A stretch of 64,000 nucleotides of DNA from Chitinophagaceae bacterium (lineage in GTDB: Bacteria; Bacteroidota; Bacteroidia; Chitinophagales; Chitinophagaceae): positions 1 to 64,000 of the forward strand of contig JAIETM010000001.1 of assembly GCA_019745155.1 (NCBI GenBank). Reading direction: 5' to 3'. A program made the position numbers and the translations under genes. Within the stretch, counting starts at the first letter, position 1. Each line of letters begins with the position of its first letter. Under the pieces are notes generated by a model. That model was not told the DNA's origin. It did not search any database and saw only the letters and a list, made by a program, of their open reading frames with translations. This document shows positions 27,354-37,250 of this stretch, in pieces.

Positions 27354-29228
27354 TTAGCCTAAGATTTCACTGAGCTCCAACCAACGGAGCTCTTTTTGTT
27401 CCAGCTCGGCAGAGATTTCACCGATACGTTTACTAAGCAAGTGTAACTTTTCATAATCCAATTCAGGATTGGCTAATTGTGCTTCCGCAGCTGCTTTTTC
27501 AGCTTCTAAAGCAGGTATCTCTTTTTCAAGTAATTCAAATTCTCGCTTTTCTTTGAACCCGGCTTTCTTCTTTTCAACCGATGAGGTTGAAGCAGTTGTA
27601 TTAATCAGCTGTTGTTGCTCTTTCTCAACCTGCTCCGTTCTTTTTTGCTCGAGACGATATTGTGTATAGTTGCCCGGAAAATCGCGAATGACGCCATCCC
27701 CTTCAAACACAAACATATGATCTACCAAACGATCCATGAAGTAACGATCGTGCGATACAATCAACACACAGCCTGGATAATCGGATAAAAAGTTTTCCAA
27801 TACGGCTAGCGTAGGTAGATCTAAATCATTCGTCGGCTCATCTAAAATCAAAAAATTTGGATTGCGGAAAAGGACTGTGAGTAACTGTAATCGCTTTTTC
27901 TCGCCTCCACTCAACGCAGACAAGTAGGTGTATTGCTTATCTGGTGTAAACAAAAATAATTCCAAGAATTGCGCAGCACTCAAACTGCCGCCTTTCGCCA
28001 AAGGAAAGCTCTCTGCAAAGGTCTTCACGTATTCAATCACCCGCATGTCTTCCTTAATCACCAGACCCTGCTGCGAGAAATTGCCGAAGACTACTGTATC
28101 GCCAATATTGATCTTCCCACTATCTGCAGGCTCCAGACCTTGCAGAATATTTAAGAAAGTAGACTTACCCACCCCATTCTTACCTATCACACCAATACGC
28201 TCGCCCTTGCTGAATGTATAATCGAAGCCTTTGAGGATGGGCTTATCGCCATAAGACTTATACAATTTCTTCAGCTCAGCTACTTTACCGCCTAAACGAC
28301 TCATCTTCATGTCCAACTGCAGCTGTGCATCTTCAATGCGCTGCTTGGCCTTGGCTTCTACCTCATAAAAATTATCTTGACGAGATTTACTCTTAGTAGT
28401 TCTGGCTTTAGGCTGCTTGCGCATCCATTCCAATTCCTTTCGATACGTATTACGCGCTTTTTCAATACTGGCCTGCTCACTTTCGATACGCGCAGCTTTC
28501 TTGTCGAGATAGTTCTCGTAATCACCCTTATACACAAACATATCTTCCCGCTCCAACTCCCATATCTCTTCACAAACAGCATCCAGAAAATAGCGGTCGT
28601 GCGTAACCAATAAGAGCGTCACATTCTCCTGATTAAGGTAATGTTCTAACCACTCAATCATTTCTACATCCAGGTGGTTAGTAGGCTCATCCATCATCAG
28701 CAAAGTGTGCTTATGATCGAAGCCGATATCAATCAAAGTCTTAGCCAATGCCACGCGTTTACGCTGACCGCCACTCAATGCAGCGACGGGTTGCTTCAGG
28801 TGATGAATATTCAGCTTACCCAAAATCTGCTTCACTTTGGCCTCAAAATCCCAGGCGCCCAGTTCATCCATCTGCACAATAGCCTCTGCCAAAGCGTGCC
28901 CATCCTGACTATCTACAGCAGCTTCGTATTGACGAATCACCTGCATGATGGGATGGTTACTATGAAAAAGGTTTTCCAATACGGTTTTAGCCTCATCAAA
29001 CTGTGGCTCCTGCTCAAACAAGGCAACAGTTACATCTTTATGGATCCAGAGTTTACCTGCATCAGGCGTTTCTTTACCGGCCAAAATGCGCAACAATGTG
29101 CTCTTACCCACGCCATTACGCGCTACCAAGGCAATTTTATCGCCCTCATTGATGTGAAAGGAAATATTGTTGAAACAGGCGGCAATGCCATAACTCTTGA
29201 CCAAACCCTCGGCGGAAACATAATGCAT
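27354..29228 (-). CDS. ABC-F family ATP-binding cassette protein (Uup-like)
   Basis: A 624-residue soluble protein with two ABC ATPase domains and no membrane segment. Walker A motifs R-N-G-V-G-K-S and K-N-G-V-G-K-S, signatures L-S-G-G-Q-R-K-R and L-S-G-G-E-K-K-R, Walker B M-M-D-E-P-T-N-H-L-D and I-L-D-E-P-T-N-D-L-D, and a charged coiled-coil C-terminus (about 545-620) as in Uup. ABC-F proteins act on ribosomes or on DNA junction tolerance (Uup). An exact TATCTTTG promoter box lies four bases before the ATG. Confidence 0.93.
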   Translation of the reverse strand: MHYVSAEGLVKSYGIAACFNNISFHINEGDKIALVARNGVGKSTLLRILAGKETPDAGKLWIHKDVTVALFEQEPQFDEAKTVLENLFHSNHPIMQVIRQYEAAVDSQDGHALAEAIVQMDELGAWDFEAKVKQILGKLNIHHLKQPVAALSGGQRKRVALAKTLIDIGFDHKHTLLMMDEPTNHLDVEMIEWLEHYLNQENVTLLLVTHDRYFLDAVCEEIWELEREDMFVYKGDYENYLDKKAARIESEQASIEKARNTYRKELEWMRKQPKARTTKSKSRQDNFYEVEAKAKQRIEDAQLQLDMKMSRLGGKVAELKKLYKSYGDKPILKGFDYTFSKGERIGVIGKNGVGKSTFLNILQGLEPADSGKINIGDTVVFGNFSQQGLVIKEDMRVIEYVKTFAESFPLAKGGSLSAAQFLELFLFTPDKQYTYLSALSGGEKKRLQLLTVLFRNPNFLILDEPTNDLDLPTLAVLENFLSDYPGCVLIVSHDRYFMDRLVDHMFVFEGDGVIRDFPGNYTQYRLEQKRTEQVEKEQQQLINTTASTSSVEKKKAGFKEKREFELLEKEIPALEAEKAAAEAQLANPELDYEKLHLLSKRIGEISAELEQKELRWLELSEILG

Positions 29229-29232
29229 GCGG

Positions 29233-29240
29233 CAAAGATA
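29233..29240 (-). promoter_or_regulatory. Promoter -7 element (TATCTTTG) of the ABC-F gene
   Basis: An exact TAnnTTTG match with four bases (CCGC) to the ATG at 29228, giving a predicted leaderless transcript. Confidence 0.5.
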
Positions 29241-29306
29241 GCTGCGTAAAGCCCTTCACCCCAACAAAGCCCTGAACTTTGTACCTTCGCAGCCGTTATT
29301 ACAACC

Positions 29307-30533
29307 ATGAAACAGTTTCAAGTTCCCAATATATACAGAAGCAACCTGATCAGTGCGATAAAGCAGAAACGTAAGCAGGAAGACAAGCTGAAAAAGGATT
29401 TTAGTCCCACCCTGCTGGATCTTGGCCCCGTGCATATTTATCTGGCCCGTCACTTTGGTTTTTGCTATGGCGTAGAAAACGCTATTGAAATTGCTTTCAG
29501 AACCATTGAAGAAAATCCCGGCAAGCGCATTTTTCTGCTGAGTGAAATGATCCATAATCCTCAAGTGAATGCAGATTTGCAGGCAAGAGGTGTGCAGTTC
29601 TTACAAGACACTTATGGCAAACAGTTGATTCCTTTTGACACCATAACCGCTGATGATGTGGTTTTGATTCCGGCTTTTGGTACCACATTAGAAATAGAAA
29701 AACTCCTGAACGAAAAAGGTATTCCAACCGAAAAGTATAATACCACTTGTCCCTTCGTAGAAAAAGTTTGGAACCGTAGTGAGCAGATCGCAGGTAAAGG
29801 TTACACGATTGTAGTACACGGCAAACCCAAGCACGAAGAAACTAGAGCTACATTCTCGCACGCTGCATCACACACGCCAACGGTGATTGTGAATGATATG
29901 GATGATACGATTGTATTGGCTGAATTCATTACAGGCCAAAGACCAGCATCAACATTTCAAAGCGTATTCTCAGGCAGATGCTCTGAAGGATTTGATCCTG
30001 AAAAAGACTTGCAAAAAATTGGTGTAGTGAATCAAACTACACAGCTGGCAACAGACACGCAAGCCATTGCGGATTACCTGAAAGCAGTGATGATTAAACA
30101 TTATGGCTTGACTAAAGAAAATATTGACACTCGTTTTGCTGATACACGCGACACACTGTGTTATGCCACCAATGATAACCAAACTGCAGTAACAGGCATG
30201 TTGGATACTCCTGCCGACATCGCAATGGTGATTGGTGGTTATAACAGCAGCAATACCTCACACTTGGTGGAACTTTGCGAGCAGAAAATGCCAACCTATT
30301 TTGTAGATAGTGCTGAGAAAATTATCGATAAAAACCAATTGATTCATTGCAACTGGCGCACCAAGGAAACAAGCGAAATAACCAATTGGTTACCTGCTCA
30401 AAAGCCTGTGCGTATTTTGGTTACCAGCGGGGCAAGTTGTCCGGATGCATTGGTAGAAGCTGTTATCAGCAAGATTGCCGGATTCTATGCTGATGCACGT
30501 CAGCCACAGGAATTAATGGAAGCTTTTGCTTAG
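29307..30533 (+). CDS. ispH: 4-hydroxy-3-methylbut-2-enyl diphosphate reductase
   Basis: A 408-residue enzyme of the MEP pathway that makes IPP and DMAPP with a 4Fe-4S cluster. The three cluster cysteines are visible: C53 in H-F-G-F-C-Y-G-V, C148 in N-T-T-C-P-F-V and C378 in T-S-G-A-S-C-P-D. It is the long form (about 400 residues) with an N-terminal extension of about 40 residues seen in Bacteroidota and cyanobacteria, versus about 315 in E. coli. It converges with the DUF5103 gene with only three bases between stops. Confidence 0.95.
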   Translation: MKQFQVPNIYRSNLISAIKQKRKQEDKLKKDFSPTLLDLGPVHIYLARHFGFCYGVENAIEIAFRTIEENPGKRIFLLSEMIHNPQVNADLQARGVQFLQDTYGKQLIPFDTITADDVVLIPAFGTTLEIEKLLNEKGIPTEKYNTTCPFVEKVWNRSEQIAGKGYTIVVHGKPKHEETRATFSHAASHTPTVIVNDMDDTIVLAEFITGQRPASTFQSVFSGRCSEGFDPEKDLQKIGVVNQTTQLATDTQAIADYLKAVMIKHYGLTKENIDTRFADTRDTLCYATNDNQTAVTGMLDTPADIAMVIGGYNSSNTSHLVELCEQKMPTYFVDSAEKIIDKNQLIHCNWRTKETSEITNWLPAQKPVRILVTSGASCPDALVEAVISKIAGFYADARQPQELMEAFA

Positions 30534-30536
30534 GTA

Positions 30537-31781
30537 TTATCGTCTGCCAAATCTGGAATTAATACTCTGCACTGCCATTAACTCATCATGCCTGCCCGTG
30601 AAAGAACGGAAATACACGAAGATGGTATAATCATTTTCTGTTTCCCAGAAATTACCTTCTGAAGGTGTGAAATCAACTTGCTTGCCATCATAGACGCCAT
30701 ATTGATACCAGTAATAGCCTTGCTTCAATGGAAGCTTTGTTGCGTACATACCGCTGGCAGAATCATACATTAAGCGATTGGCAGGTGTAGGTGTTGTTCC
30801 GGAAAAGTCAGACAAAATATGTAGCGTTCTACCCTTGGTCAATTGTTCAGCAGCATATCGAAACTCGACTTGCGCATAATCGGTCTGCCACCATGGATTC
30901 AATGATTCAGAAGAAGCAATATCCGACCAACCATTCCTGTCTGCATAAAACGCATAGCGTAACGCAGGTCTGGGTAAATCAGGTTTTAGCACTATATCAA
31001 ACCCATCTGCTGTCCTTTTAGCCGATTCCATTCGATCACTTACAAAACGGTAGCTTCTCAAATCCACCCAACGATATTCTTTCATACCGGGGAAAACCAA
31101 ATCCTGCTCTGTATTAAACTCTAATACATTGCCTCTTTGAAACAATGGTTTTACAACCCGCATATTCGACCAAATGCGGTTCTGTAACACATACACACTC
31201 AATTGTTGTTGCGGGCTCATAATATTCATATTGCCGGTATTCAAAGCCAATTGAATACGCTGATGCGTTCTGAAGACTTCCGGCTGAAAAGGCTGCAAGA
31301 CCTGCGCAGCAATACTGATACGACTGTCCACTACCATCATTCTGCAAGTAAATGCAGGCTTATTGGGATCGCCATCCATAAATACTTTCAATAAATAATT
31401 ACCGCTCTTATTCGGCATACAATTGCGCTCTGGCAACATTGTTTGATAATGCACATACTTGCTAACAGCAATGGATGAAGGCCTAAACTGCAGTATGCGC
31501 TGTTGGGTAAACCCACTGATATAATCGAAAGTGCTGAGCATGGCAGGCGACCAATCCGCATTGCAGAGTTGAAATGTATATGCGTAATTGCGCACCTGTG
31601 CATCCATATCATCGAAATGTAGTTCAAGCTGCTCACCACTATTTAATGAAATAATCGGCAAGCCACCTTGATTGTTTTGCTGAAACAGTCGCACAGAACG
31701 AATACTGCTTTTCAATACCTGATCAGGCTGAGCCTGAGCCAAATTCATCAATAACAGAAAAAATAACAGACAACGCATCAT
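30537..31781 (-). CDS. DUF5103 domain secreted protein
   Basis: A 414-residue protein with a signal peptide (ends A-Q-A-Q near residue 18). The sequence F-Q-L-C-N-A-D-W-S-P, F-D-Y-I-S-G-F and N-Y-L-L-K-V-F, with a C-terminal Y-W-Y-Q-Y-G-V-Y-D-G and T-E-N-D-Y-T-I-F-V-Y-F-R, matches the DUF5103 family restricted to Bacteroidota, predicted all-beta and periplasmic or surface-located. Function unknown. It is divergent from the LolC-like permease gene. Confidence 0.85.
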   Translation of the reverse strand: MMRCLLFFLLLMNLAQAQPDQVLKSSIRSVRLFQQNNQGGLPIISLNSGEQLELHFDDMDAQVRNYAYTFQLCNADWSPAMLSTFDYISGFTQQRILQFRPSSIAVSKYVHYQTMLPERNCMPNKSGNYLLKVFMDGDPNKPAFTCRMMVVDSRISIAAQVLQPFQPEVFRTHQRIQLALNTGNMNIMSPQQQLSVYVLQNRIWSNMRVVKPLFQRGNVLEFNTEQDLVFPGMKEYRWVDLRSYRFVSDRMESAKRTADGFDIVLKPDLPRPALRYAFYADRNGWSDIASSESLNPWWQTDYAQVEFRYAAEQLTKGRTLHILSDFSGTTPTPANRLMYDSASGMYATKLPLKQGYYWYQYGVYDGKQVDFTPSEGNFWETENDYTIFVYFRSFTGRHDELMAVQSINSRFGRR

Positions 31782-31822
31782 GTGTTAAAAATAACCAATC
31801 TGCAAATGAAACCCAGATTGAT

Positions 31823-31854
31823 TTTGCTGCTATGCTGCGCAGGCAGTAGCTTTG
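31823..31854 (+). promoter_or_regulatory. Promoter of the LolC/FtsX-type permease
   Basis: TTTG (31823-31826), a 20-base spacer, then an exact TAGCTTTG (31847-31854): a full match to the Bacteroidota -33/-7 promoter. It ends eight bases before the GTG at 31863 and overlaps the longer open frame, so it argues for the downstream GTG start. Confidence 0.65.
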
Positions 31855-31862
31855 AAACAATC

Positions 31863-33095
31863 GTGAATATTTCATTTTACATAGCGCGCCGCTTGGCGGT
31901 TAAGGGACAAAAAAGATTCTCTGCATTTATTATTCGTTTGTCCATCACTGCCACTGCCATCAGCGTAGCGGCTATGATTCTTACACTTGGCTTTGTAAAT
32001 GGATTTCAGCAGGCTGTTAGTGAGAAGATTTTTAGTTTCTGGGGACATATCCGTGTGCAACATTATCAGGCCGATAGAATTTTTACTGCAGAAGCAGCGC
32101 CCATTACCAGTAATGATACGGTTGTACAAATCATCCGTAACCAAGCGGGTGTAAAAAACATTCAAAGCTTTGCCACAAGATCAGCTGTACTGGAGCACAA
32201 ACAAGAAATAGAAGGCGTATTGTTCAAAGGTGTAGGCAAAGATTATGACAGTGCGCAACTCAAACCCTTTCTGAAAGCCGGACGCTGGCTGCAATACAAT
32301 GACAGCAGTTATAGTAAGGAAATTCTGGTGTCTGCACAAACAGCTGCCCTGATGAACCTGCAAGTGAAAGACACTATTAAGGTGTATTTCATTTCTGAGG
32401 AAACTGGCAGCAGCACTTATCGCAAACTGGTTGTTGCTGGTTTATATAGAACAGGTGTGGAAGAATTTGACAAGCTTTTCGCCATCGGTGATATCAGATT
32501 GATTCAATTGCTGAATAACTGGACCAGCCAACAAATTGGGGGCTATGAAATTTTCCTGAGTGATTACAGACAAATGGATAGTACCAATCAACAATTGATA
32601 GATCAACTACCCATTGAATGGAGTAGTAAAACCACCAAGGAATTTTATCCAAATATCTTCGATTGGCTGGGTGTGCAGGATATTAATCGCAATGTGATTT
32701 TCATCATCATGGCCATCATTGCCATCATCAACCTGATTACATGTCTGTTGATTCTGGTACTGGAACGAACCAAAATGATTGGCACATTGAAATCAATTGG
32801 TGCCAGCGACTGGATGATTCAGAAAGTATTTCTCTATCATGCAACGTTGATTACCCTGAAAGGCATTGGTATTGGCTTGATTGGCGGACTAGGCATTTGC
32901 ATACTGCAACAACAAACTGGCTTCATCAAACTAGACGAAGTGAATTACTATGTGGCCACGGCGCCAGTCTTGATCCACTATGGAGAAGTATTGCTGGTGT
33001 GTATAGCCACAGCACTTATTTGCTATCTCGCCTTGATCATTCCAACATTACTGATCAGAAAAATGCAGCCAGTTAAAGCATTGCAGTTTCGCTAG
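31863..33095 (+). CDS. LolC/LolE/FtsX-type ABC transporter permease
   Basis: A 410-residue permease (from GTG 31863) with an N-terminal TM helix (after N-I-S-F-Y-I-A-R-R-L), a large periplasmic MacB-like domain, and three TM helices in the last 160 residues, as in the LolC/E and FtsX family. The likely role is lipoprotein release from the inner membrane or a related envelope task with an ATPase encoded elsewhere. The frame is open to an ATG at 31782/31806, but the promoter above and the family N-terminus favour the GTG. The stop overlaps the convergent methyltransferase gene by four bases. Confidence 0.88.
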   Translation: MNISFYIARRLAVKGQKRFSAFIIRLSITATAISVAAMILTLGFVNGFQQAVSEKIFSFWGHIRVQHYQADRIFTAEAAPITSNDTVVQIIRNQAGVKNIQSFATRSAVLEHKQEIEGVLFKGVGKDYDSAQLKPFLKAGRWLQYNDSSYSKEILVSAQTAALMNLQVKDTIKVYFISEETGSSTYRKLVVAGLYRTGVEEFDKLFAIGDIRLIQLLNNWTSQQIGGYEIFLSDYRQMDSTNQQLIDQLPIEWSSKTTKEFYPNIFDWLGVQDINRNVIFIIMAIIAIINLITCLLILVLERTKMIGTLKSIGASDWMIQKVFLYHATLITLKGIGIGLIGGLGICILQQQTGFIKLDEVNYYVATAPVLIHYGEVLLVCIATALICYLALIIPTLLIRKMQPVKALQFR

Positions 33096-33817
33096 TGCAG
33101 TAAATGAGACACAAGGATACCTGTTGCCACACCGGCATTCAGGGATTCTGCACCACCATTTCCCGGAATACTTATGGGCTGGTTGATATATGGCAGTAAA
33201 TGTTCTCTGATGCCTTTAGATTCATTTCCGATAATCAGCAAAGAAGGCTGATCGATTTTTGTTGCATATACCGACTGACCATTTAGGAGCGCACCCAATA
33301 CAGGCATTGTTTGCTTTGCAAGAAATGCAGAAAGGTCTTCATACCAAATATTCACGCGCAAGAAACTACCCATCGTCGCCTGCACCACTTTGGGATTGTA
33401 ACAATCTACCGTATCCAAGCTGCAGACAATCTCCGTGATACCAAACCAATCTGCAATACGAATGATGGTGCCCAGATTGCCTGGGTCTTGTATACCGTCT
33501 AAAACAAGTGTTATTTTTTGATCCAGTTCTGGCGCAGCGCTTGGCCAATACTGGCGTGCTACTGCCACTACTTGCTGGGGTGTTTGCAGGGTGCTGATCT
33601 TTTCCAGTTCAAAAGCCGAAACCCTTGTCAGTATTGAAGCATCTCTGAGCTTAGGCGACTGCCAATCGTCAGTTGCATAGACATTTGTTACATCAAAATG
33701 GCTATTGAGTAATTCATCAACGATTTTAGGACCTTCAGCTAGAAACATGCCTGTGGCCTGCCTTTGTTTTTTCTGGCATAAACTTTGGATATATTTGAGC
33801 TCATTCTTACTCAACAT
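33092..33817 (-). CDS. TrmH/SpoU family RNA 2'-O-methyltransferase
   Basis: A 241-residue SPOUT methyltransferase. It starts M-L-S-K-N-E-L-K-Y-I-Q-S-L like YsgA/RlmB relatives, with an N-terminal substrate-binding domain (F-L-A-E-G-P-K-I-V-D-E). The SPOUT knot motifs follow: L-D-G-I-Q-D-P-G-N-L-G-T-I-I-R, I-I-G-N-E-S-K-G-I and S-L-N-A-G-V-A-T-G-I-L. It methylates a ribose in rRNA or tRNA; the target is not defined. An ATG four codons upstream (33829) is a possible alternative start. Confidence 0.9.
   Translation of the reverse strand: MLSKNELKYIQSLCQKKQRQATGMFLAEGPKIVDELLNSHFDVTNVYATDDWQSPKLRDASILTRVSAFELEKISTLQTPQQVVAVARQYWPSAAPELDQKITLVLDGIQDPGNLGTIIRIADWFGITEIVCSLDTVDCYNPKVVQATMGSFLRVNIWYEDLSAFLAKQTMPVLGALLNGQSVYATKIDQPSLLIIGNESKGIREHLLPYINQPISIPGNGGAESLNAGVATGILVSHLLH
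33763..33797 (+). promoter_or_regulatory. Promoter of the BamA/TamA-like gene
   Basis: TTTG (33763-33766), a 23-base spacer (slightly long) and an exact TATATTTG (33790-33797), within the 5' part of the opposite methyltransferase gene. Confidence 0.4.
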
Positions 33818-33850
33818 GCGATCATGCATTTAACTGGCAAAACATCCTTC

Positions 33851-36181
33851 ATGCTTCGTTTGGTCTACGCATTGGTGTTTGCCATATTTTTCTTTGCCTG
33901 TTCTCCTGTCAAAAACTTCCCGGTCAATCAACCCTTTATTTTCGATAACAAGGTGATTCTGGAGGGGAACCTGACCAAAGATGAGAAAAAACGCTTAACC
34001 ACAGAACTAGATAATTATTGGTATGATAGCGTAAAGGCAAGAAAAGCTACCGTATTGCTGTTTTTCTACAGCTTAAAGAATCCTCCAGCTTTTGATACCA
34101 CCAATATCACACGTAGTAAGAAACTGATGAATGACTACCTAAACTCACAAGGGTATTATTATGCCAGTTTCAAAGATTCCATTCGCATTGATACCGTAAA
34201 AGAACAGCAACGCGTATTCGCCAGCATGAAGATTAGCACGGGTAAGAATATTCGATTCGATTCCATTGGCTATCAACTCAACGATTCCACCTTACAAGCA
34301 TTAACTGTAAAGGACCTACCAGCTTCCAGCATTAAAAAAGGTTTGCCCTACTCTAAACAGGCAATCAGTCAGGAACTGGACAGACTTACACTACTCTATC
34401 GCAACAATGGCTACCTGAAACTGTATAAAGATGATTTACGTGCAGAGGTAGATACCATCGACAAACAGTTGATGACGCTTTCTCTTGATCCTTTTGAACA
34501 AGCCAATGCCATTGAAACAGCGGCAAAAAAGCGAAAAGAGAATCCAACTTGGGATGTGCTCTTCAAAAGCAAGCCACTGAAGGATTCTACCAAATTGATT
34601 CAATACAAGATTGGCAATATCTACTACTATCCTGAAACCGCTATTACAGACCCGATAGACAGTATCACTGTAAGACCAAAAACTGGAGGTAAATATTTTC
34701 AGGAATACACCATTTTTGATAAAGAGAATAAGTTCCTGTTAGCGCCATTGAAAGAGCATACTTATTTCAAAAAGGGTGATCTCTACAATGAAAAAACATT
34801 TATCAAAACATTGAATAGCCTCAGCCAGATTGGTGCCTGGCAGAATGTAGACGGTCGTACACTCATTCGCGATAAGGATACAGTTGACATGCATGTATTT
34901 CTCGTGCCTAACTTAAAACAGAACTATTCTATTGATCTTGAAGGCAGTCGCAACACTGGTTTAGGAAGTTTTATTACAGGTAATTTCCTTGGTGTATCTA
35001 CCAACTTCACTTACCGAAATAGAAATGTATGGAAACGTGCTATTCAATCTGCAACAAGCTTAAGAGCAGGTGTTGAATTAACACTCTCTGATACAGCGCA
35101 GTTATTGCAAAGTACCCAGTTCAGTATTAGTCAATCTTATAGTTTCCCAAGACTGATTCTTCCTTTCCGTATCAAAGCAGCAAACAAACTTGATGATGCA
35201 AGAACACTGCTATCGGTAAATGGTGCCTACACAGACAGAAGAGATATCTTCCGTTTGCGTTCTCTAGTAGGTAGCTGGGGCTACGAGTGGAAGAAAGGCA
35301 ATACTGTTTGGCTGTATAAACCTTTGAATTTGGAATTGTACGGACTAGAACGCTTGTCGGGACTAGATTCTCTGCTCAATAAGAATCCATTCTTAAAATA
35401 CACATTCAACAATGGCAATGTGGTGAGCCAGTCATTCGGCTGGATCAAAACCATGACTGGTAAGCGTAGCTTGTACAATAGTCATTACCTACGTTTTGGT
35501 GCTGAAGAGTCGGGCTTTCTTACTGGACTTTTCCCTTCTTTATATAACCAGATTTTTAGATTCATCAAGGGCGAAGCTGAATATCGTTTCTCACACAAGA
35601 AACCGAAAACAGAATTCGCTTATCGGGCATTTTTGGGTATAGGTTGGAATTATAGTGATGATGCATCAACAGGTAGAGTAATGCCCTTCTTCAAACAATT
35701 TGCAGCTGGTGGTCCTAACAGTATGCGTGCCTGGCAGATCAGACAATTGGGATTGGGCTCTTCTAGATTTTATGATTCATCTCAAATCAATTTCCGTGAG
35801 AGGTTTGGTGATATGCAATTCGAGTTCAATCTGGAGTATCGTTACACTATTTGGAATATCGGCTCATTTAAAATTGGTGGCGCCATCTTCAGTGATATTG
35901 GCAATATCTGGAACCTCAGAAAAGACAGCAACCTGCCTAATGGCGAATTCAACTTCAGCAGAATGTGGAGCGATATGGCTATAGGTGTAGGTACGGGTAT
36001 TCGCTTTGATTTCTCTTATTTCCTCATTCGATTGGATGCAGGTTATAAACTCAAGGACCCCGCAAGACCATACAATGGTGGCTGGGCAAGGTTAGACAGA
36101 CTAGCACTTACCGAAACAAGACCTAATGGTGTAGAAGTACGTAATGCTGCTTTACAGCTGGGTATTGGTCTGCCCTTCTGA
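33851..36181 (+). CDS. BamA/TamA family outer-membrane protein with lipoprotein-type signal
   Basis: About 776 residues from the ATG at 33851 (an in-frame ATG at 33824 is also possible). The N-terminus is a signal sequence ending F-F-F-A-C-S, so a lipid anchor is likely. POTRA-like segments follow (about 90-350), then a 16-strand-type barrel with the Omp85 loop signature and C-terminal A-L-Q-L-G-I-G-L-P-F. Omp85 proteins insert or translocate proteins or lipids at the outer membrane. A lipoprotein-type signal on an Omp85 protein is a Bacteroidota feature. Its end overlaps truB antisense by 30 bases. Confidence 0.85.
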   Translation: MLRLVYALVFAIFFFACSPVKNFPVNQPFIFDNKVILEGNLTKDEKKRLTTELDNYWYDSVKARKATVLLFFYSLKNPPAFDTTNITRSKKLMNDYLNSQGYYYASFKDSIRIDTVKEQQRVFASMKISTGKNIRFDSIGYQLNDSTLQALTVKDLPASSIKKGLPYSKQAISQELDRLTLLYRNNGYLKLYKDDLRAEVDTIDKQLMTLSLDPFEQANAIETAAKKRKENPTWDVLFKSKPLKDSTKLIQYKIGNIYYYPETAITDPIDSITVRPKTGGKYFQEYTIFDKENKFLLAPLKEHTYFKKGDLYNEKTFIKTLNSLSQIGAWQNVDGRTLIRDKDTVDMHVFLVPNLKQNYSIDLEGSRNTGLGSFITGNFLGVSTNFTYRNRNVWKRAIQSATSLRAGVELTLSDTAQLLQSTQFSISQSYSFPRLILPFRIKAANKLDDARTLLSVNGAYTDRRDIFRLRSLVGSWGYEWKKGNTVWLYKPLNLELYGLERLSGLDSLLNKNPFLKYTFNNGNVVSQSFGWIKTMTGKRSLYNSHYLRFGAEESGFLTGLFPSLYNQIFRFIKGEAEYRFSHKKPKTEFAYRAFLGIGWNYSDDASTGRVMPFFKQFAAGGPNSMRAWQIRQLGLGSSRFYDSSQINFRERFGDMQFEFNLEYRYTIWNIGSFKIGGAIFSDIGNIWNLRKDSNLPNGEFNFSRMWSDMAIGVGTGIRFDFSYFLIRLDAGYKLKDPARPYNGGWARLDRLALTETRPNGVEVRNAALQLGIGLPF

Positions 36182-36862
36182 TGCACGGATGGTTTTGATT
36201 TCTTCTGCAAACTGTTCAATCGTATACGCATCGTTCACAGAAAATATCCCAATACGTGTTCTGCGCAAGCCACTGAGATAACCGCCTACGCCCAAAGCTT
36301 TACCATAATCGTGCGCCAGACTTCTGATATAAGTACCTGTTGAGCAAACCACTTTGAAATAGACTTTGGGCAATTCAATTTTCTCAATGGTAAACTCACT
36401 AATTCGAATTGGTCTGGGGTCCAATACAACATCCTCTCCTTTTCGTGCAGCAATGTAGACTGGTTGTCCATTACGCTTGATTGCAGAATGACTTGGAGGT
36501 ACTTGCATGATATCGCCCGTAAACTGCTTTGTTGCTTCATGCAACATCGCTTCTGTGAGCGCGCTAATATCTTGCTGATTTACTGGTGCACTCTCAAGAT
36601 CATAAGTAGGTGTAGTAGCACCAAGGGTGATGGAACCTGTATATTCCTTTTCCATACCCATGTATTCATTAATCTTCTTCGTAAACTTTCCAGTACACAC
36701 AATCAGCAAACCTGTTGCCAAAGGATCCAAAGTGCCTGCATGACCTACCTTGGATACTTTAGTAAGTATTCTGATCTTCTTGACAATATCGAAGGAAGTC
36801 CAGTCGAGTGGTTTATCGAGTAATAAAACCCGACCTTCCAGAAATGAGGGAATTGGTTGCAC
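36152..36862 (-). CDS. truB: tRNA pseudouridine(55) synthase TruB
   Basis: A 236-residue enzyme converting U55 of tRNA to pseudouridine. The catalytic aspartate D46 is in H-A-G-T-L-D-P-L-A-T-G. Also seen: L-D-K-P-L-D-W-T-S-F and E-Y-T-G-S-I-T-L-G. It starts with GTG at 36862, four bases after an exact TACATTTG promoter box. The C-terminal PUA part is short, as in many Bacteroidota. The 3' end overlaps the BamA-like gene in the opposite direction. Confidence 0.95.
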   Translation of the reverse strand: MQPIPSFLEGRVLLLDKPLDWTSFDIVKKIRILTKVSKVGHAGTLDPLATGLLIVCTGKFTKKINEYMGMEKEYTGSITLGATTPTYDLESAPVNQQDISALTEAMLHEATKQFTGDIMQVPPSHSAIKRNGQPVYIAARKGEDVVLDPRPIRISEFTIEKIELPKVYFKVVCSTGTYIRSLAHDYGKALGVGGYLSGLRRTRIGIFSVNDAYTIEQFAEEIKTIRASEGQTNTQL

Positions 36863-36866
36863 GGCG

Positions 36867-36874
36867 CAAATGTA
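36867..36874 (-). promoter_or_regulatory. Promoter -7 element (TACATTTG) of truB
   Basis: An exact TAnnTTTG match followed by CGCC and the GTG start at 36862, giving a predicted leaderless transcript with a GTG initiation codon. Confidence 0.5.
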
Positions 36875-36883
36875 CAGTGCTGC

Positions 36884-37249
36884 TTAGATATCGCGGAATA
36901 AACCTTGTTCCTTCAATGCTTCCGTACCAATCACAGACCAAAATATCACTACCAGTGCTAGGAACAGTATTGAAATAATCAAGCCAATAATGCCACATAT
37001 CTTACCAGCTTTCAGGTTGGCCAATGAACCCGCTGTGTACTGCTGCGGATAAGCCGCATATAATTTAGCATCCTTACCTGCCAGATAGATCGCAATAGCA
37101 CCAAAAACGATACCTAAACCGTAACAAAAACAGGATAGTATGGAAAGGATACCCATGACCAATACAGCTGTTGCATTGGGTAATGCATATTGATAACTGG
37201 GTTGCTCTTGTGCTGGTTGATACTCGTAATTGGTTTCCTGCATATCCAT
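36884..37249 (-). CDS. Small DUF4190-like (CCC-motif) membrane protein
   Basis: A 121-residue protein with a Tyr/Gln/Pro-rich cytoplasmic N-terminus (about 1-22) and two TM helices. The first carries I-L-S-C-F-C-Y-G-L-G-I-V-F-G-A-I-A-I, the second follows G-K-I-C-G-I-I-G-L-I-I-S-I-L-F. This pattern is common in Bacteroidota next to DUF2752 genes, as here (one base apart). Function unknown. Confidence 0.75.
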   Translation of the reverse strand: MDMQETNYEYQPAQEQPSYQYALPNATAVLVMGILSILSCFCYGLGIVFGAIAIYLAGKDAKLYAAYPQQYTAGSLANLKAGKICGIIGLIISILFLALVVIFWSVIGTEALKEQGLFRDI

Positions 37250-37250
37250 A